Shown here piece by piece: positions 63,055-64,000 of a DNA stretch of 64,000 bases. The notes below the pieces were generated by a model that worked only from the letters and a program-made list of their open reading frames with translations, did not search any database and was not told where the DNA came from. The stretch is from NCBI GenBank assembly GCA_964455525.1, contig CAYVWR010000001.1, positions 992,001 through 1,056,000 of the forward strand. The letters are read 5' to 3'. Made by a program: the position numbers and the translations under genes. Source of the stretch: JAFDZV01 sp964455525. Its GTDB lineage: Bacteria > Bacteroidota > Ignavibacteria > OLB7. Each line of letters starts with the position of its first letter. Position 1 is the stretch's first letter.

Positions 63055-63476
63055 ATATGTTGAGGTTATATCACTCGGCACTCTTTTCAGCTACTGCTTG
63101 ATTCGCATCGCCATACGATACTGGAAGCGATCTATGTTGATTATGCAAGAATCGTACGGATGTGTGTGTGTTCGATGAGAATCTGGAACGTCGGACTGTC
63201 TTAGTGTGCCAGGCGATACGGGGAGTAAATTATATCATAATCCCGACGAATGCAAGAAGAGAATGCCTTCTCATATCAATTTGTACGATATTTTTCCGCC
63301 ATTATTTTCTGCCCCCTCTTCTCCTGTTTTTCATGCGATCATCTCTATCCGTCGTGATGGGGATTGTACATTGCAATGGCGGGTCCGGGGACAACCCGCC
63401 CCGCCTTCGTAGCCGAAGATATCGCGGCCTGTGGATGGTGTGTGTGCGTCAGGGCATATCGCAACCGAGCCAGGCG
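63055..63476. other. Intergenic region upstream of the interrupted tRNA-Lys
   Basis: 422 bases, noticeably AT-richer than the rest of the window. It should contain the tRNA promoter. No protein or RNA gene is recognised. Confidence 0.4.
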
Positions 63477-64000
63477 TTATCCGCCATTCACATCGAGCCG
63501 ACGTAATGCTCTGCGATAGATGAGCAGAGCAATGCCGCCAAGAATCACAAACCACACCACACCTCGCAGCAGTGTTGCAACAATCAGCGCCGGCTCGGGG
63601 GAGACAAAGAGTTTCGCCGGATAATACATCATCACCGGGAACGGGGTCAGCTCCACCATCGTACGTGCCCAGTCCGGCCAGAAACCGATCGGAACAGCGC
63701 CTCCGCCAAAGGTCATGATAAGCAGCCCGAGAATCCAGACGAAGGCGGTTGCACGTTCGATCCAGAACGTTGCCAGCCCGGCAATAGCCTGAAGTGCGAA
63801 GTACAGCAGGGTACGCAGAATAAAACCACAGAAGAAGGCAAACACGCCAAGCGGCGTCACTGCAATGGTCCCTGAGGCGATCCATGCCACAAGAAAGGCC
63901 GCAGGAAATGCCACGGCAAAGGAAAGGAGCGTATGGGCCATCGAGACCGAGAACCGCGCAAGCAGATAGTCATACGGGCGTGCCAGCGTCACCGCGATAT
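63477..64000 (-). CDS. ABC-2 type transporter permease, C-terminal part
   Basis: The frame runs off the right end of the window; 174 C-terminal residues are seen. There are four to five membrane helices, with 'LARPYDYLLARFSV' at the start, 'GGAVPIGFWPDWARTMVELTPF' (split over residues 99-120) before the last helices, and 'LIYRRALRRLDVNGG' at the end. This ending is characteristic of the ABC-2 permeases of COG3694/COG4587, which work in pairs with an ATPase to export lipids, antibiotics or polysaccharide. The partner genes should lie upstream, beyond the window. Export of the product of the 54.8-60.7-kb cluster is possible but not shown. Confidence 0.8.
   Translation of the reverse strand, partial: IAVTLARPYDYLLARFSVSMAHTLLSFAVAFPAAFLVAWIASGTIAVTPLGVFAFFCGFILRTLLYFALQAIAGLATFWIERATAFVWILGLLIMTFGGGAVPIGFWPDWARTMVELTPFPVMMYYPAKLFVSPEPALIVATLLRGVVWFVILGGIALLIYRRALRRLDVNGG

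Overview
The window reads like a chromosome segment of an FCB-group bacterium near the Chlorobi/Ignavibacteria/Kapabacteria branch. This is inferred from gene content, not from any search. The clues are a giant SprA translocon of the type IX secretion system (T9SS), three secreted proteins with T9SS C-terminal sorting domains, a bacillithiol deacetylase (BshB1), a carotenoid hydratase beside a family 2 glycosyltransferase, and an arginine operon in the order argC-J-B-F-R-G-H. Bases are moderately GC-rich throughout and intergenic spaces are long.

Layout. 0-0.6 kb: end of a capsule-type tyrosine kinase. 1-7.6 kb: sprA. 7.7-12.8 kb: a PRC-barrel protein, a DUF1499 protein, a D-2-hydroxyacid dehydrogenase, a secreted beta-propeller and a large lipoprotein. 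13.6-20.6 kb: two T9SS cargo proteins flanking argS. 21-28.8 kb: a DUF6174 lipoprotein, mutL, a divergent crtC/glycosyltransferase pair and a phosphodiester-glycosidase-like protein. 29.3-31.3 kb: a CAP-domain T9SS cargo protein. 31.4-41.1 kb: housekeeping and stress genes (SrkA kinase, KduD-like dehydrogenase, bshB1, a GIDE/MUL1-like membrane protein, a phosphatase, a Spy-like chaperone, an FAD protein, an EamA transporter, birA). 41.5-49.0 kb: arginine biosynthesis on the minus strand, with a double ARG box in front of argC. 49.3-53.7 kb: DUF92 protein, tRNA-Leu, DinB-like protein, SDR, DUF6252 lipoprotein, and a small in-frame chimera of cydA and cydB that looks like a deletion scar.

The most interesting region is 54.8-62.6 kb. 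A fused aminodeoxychorismate synthase is followed by an aminotransferase-GNAT acetyltransferase fusion, a translationally coupled histone-deacetylase-family amidohydrolase, a chorismate-mutase-fold protein with altered active-site positions, and a BacA-like (bacilysin-type) prephenate decarboxylase homologue. A second, divergent arginyl-tRNA synthetase lies convergent to them. Read in pathway order, these genes could turn chorismate into a non-aromatic amino-cyclohexadienyl amino acid, made with an N-acetyl protection/deprotection step. The extra synthetase could serve resistance or product assembly. I know of no described cluster with this gene set; the chemistry recalls bacilysin/anticapsin and amiclenomycin/stravidin biosynthesis.

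Just beyond it, at 62.7-63.05 kb, a tRNA-Lys(UUU) gene is split in its D-loop by about 288 bases of apparently structured sequence. The two halves still form a perfect 7-bp acceptor stem, so this looks like an intron at an unusual position rather than a decayed gene.
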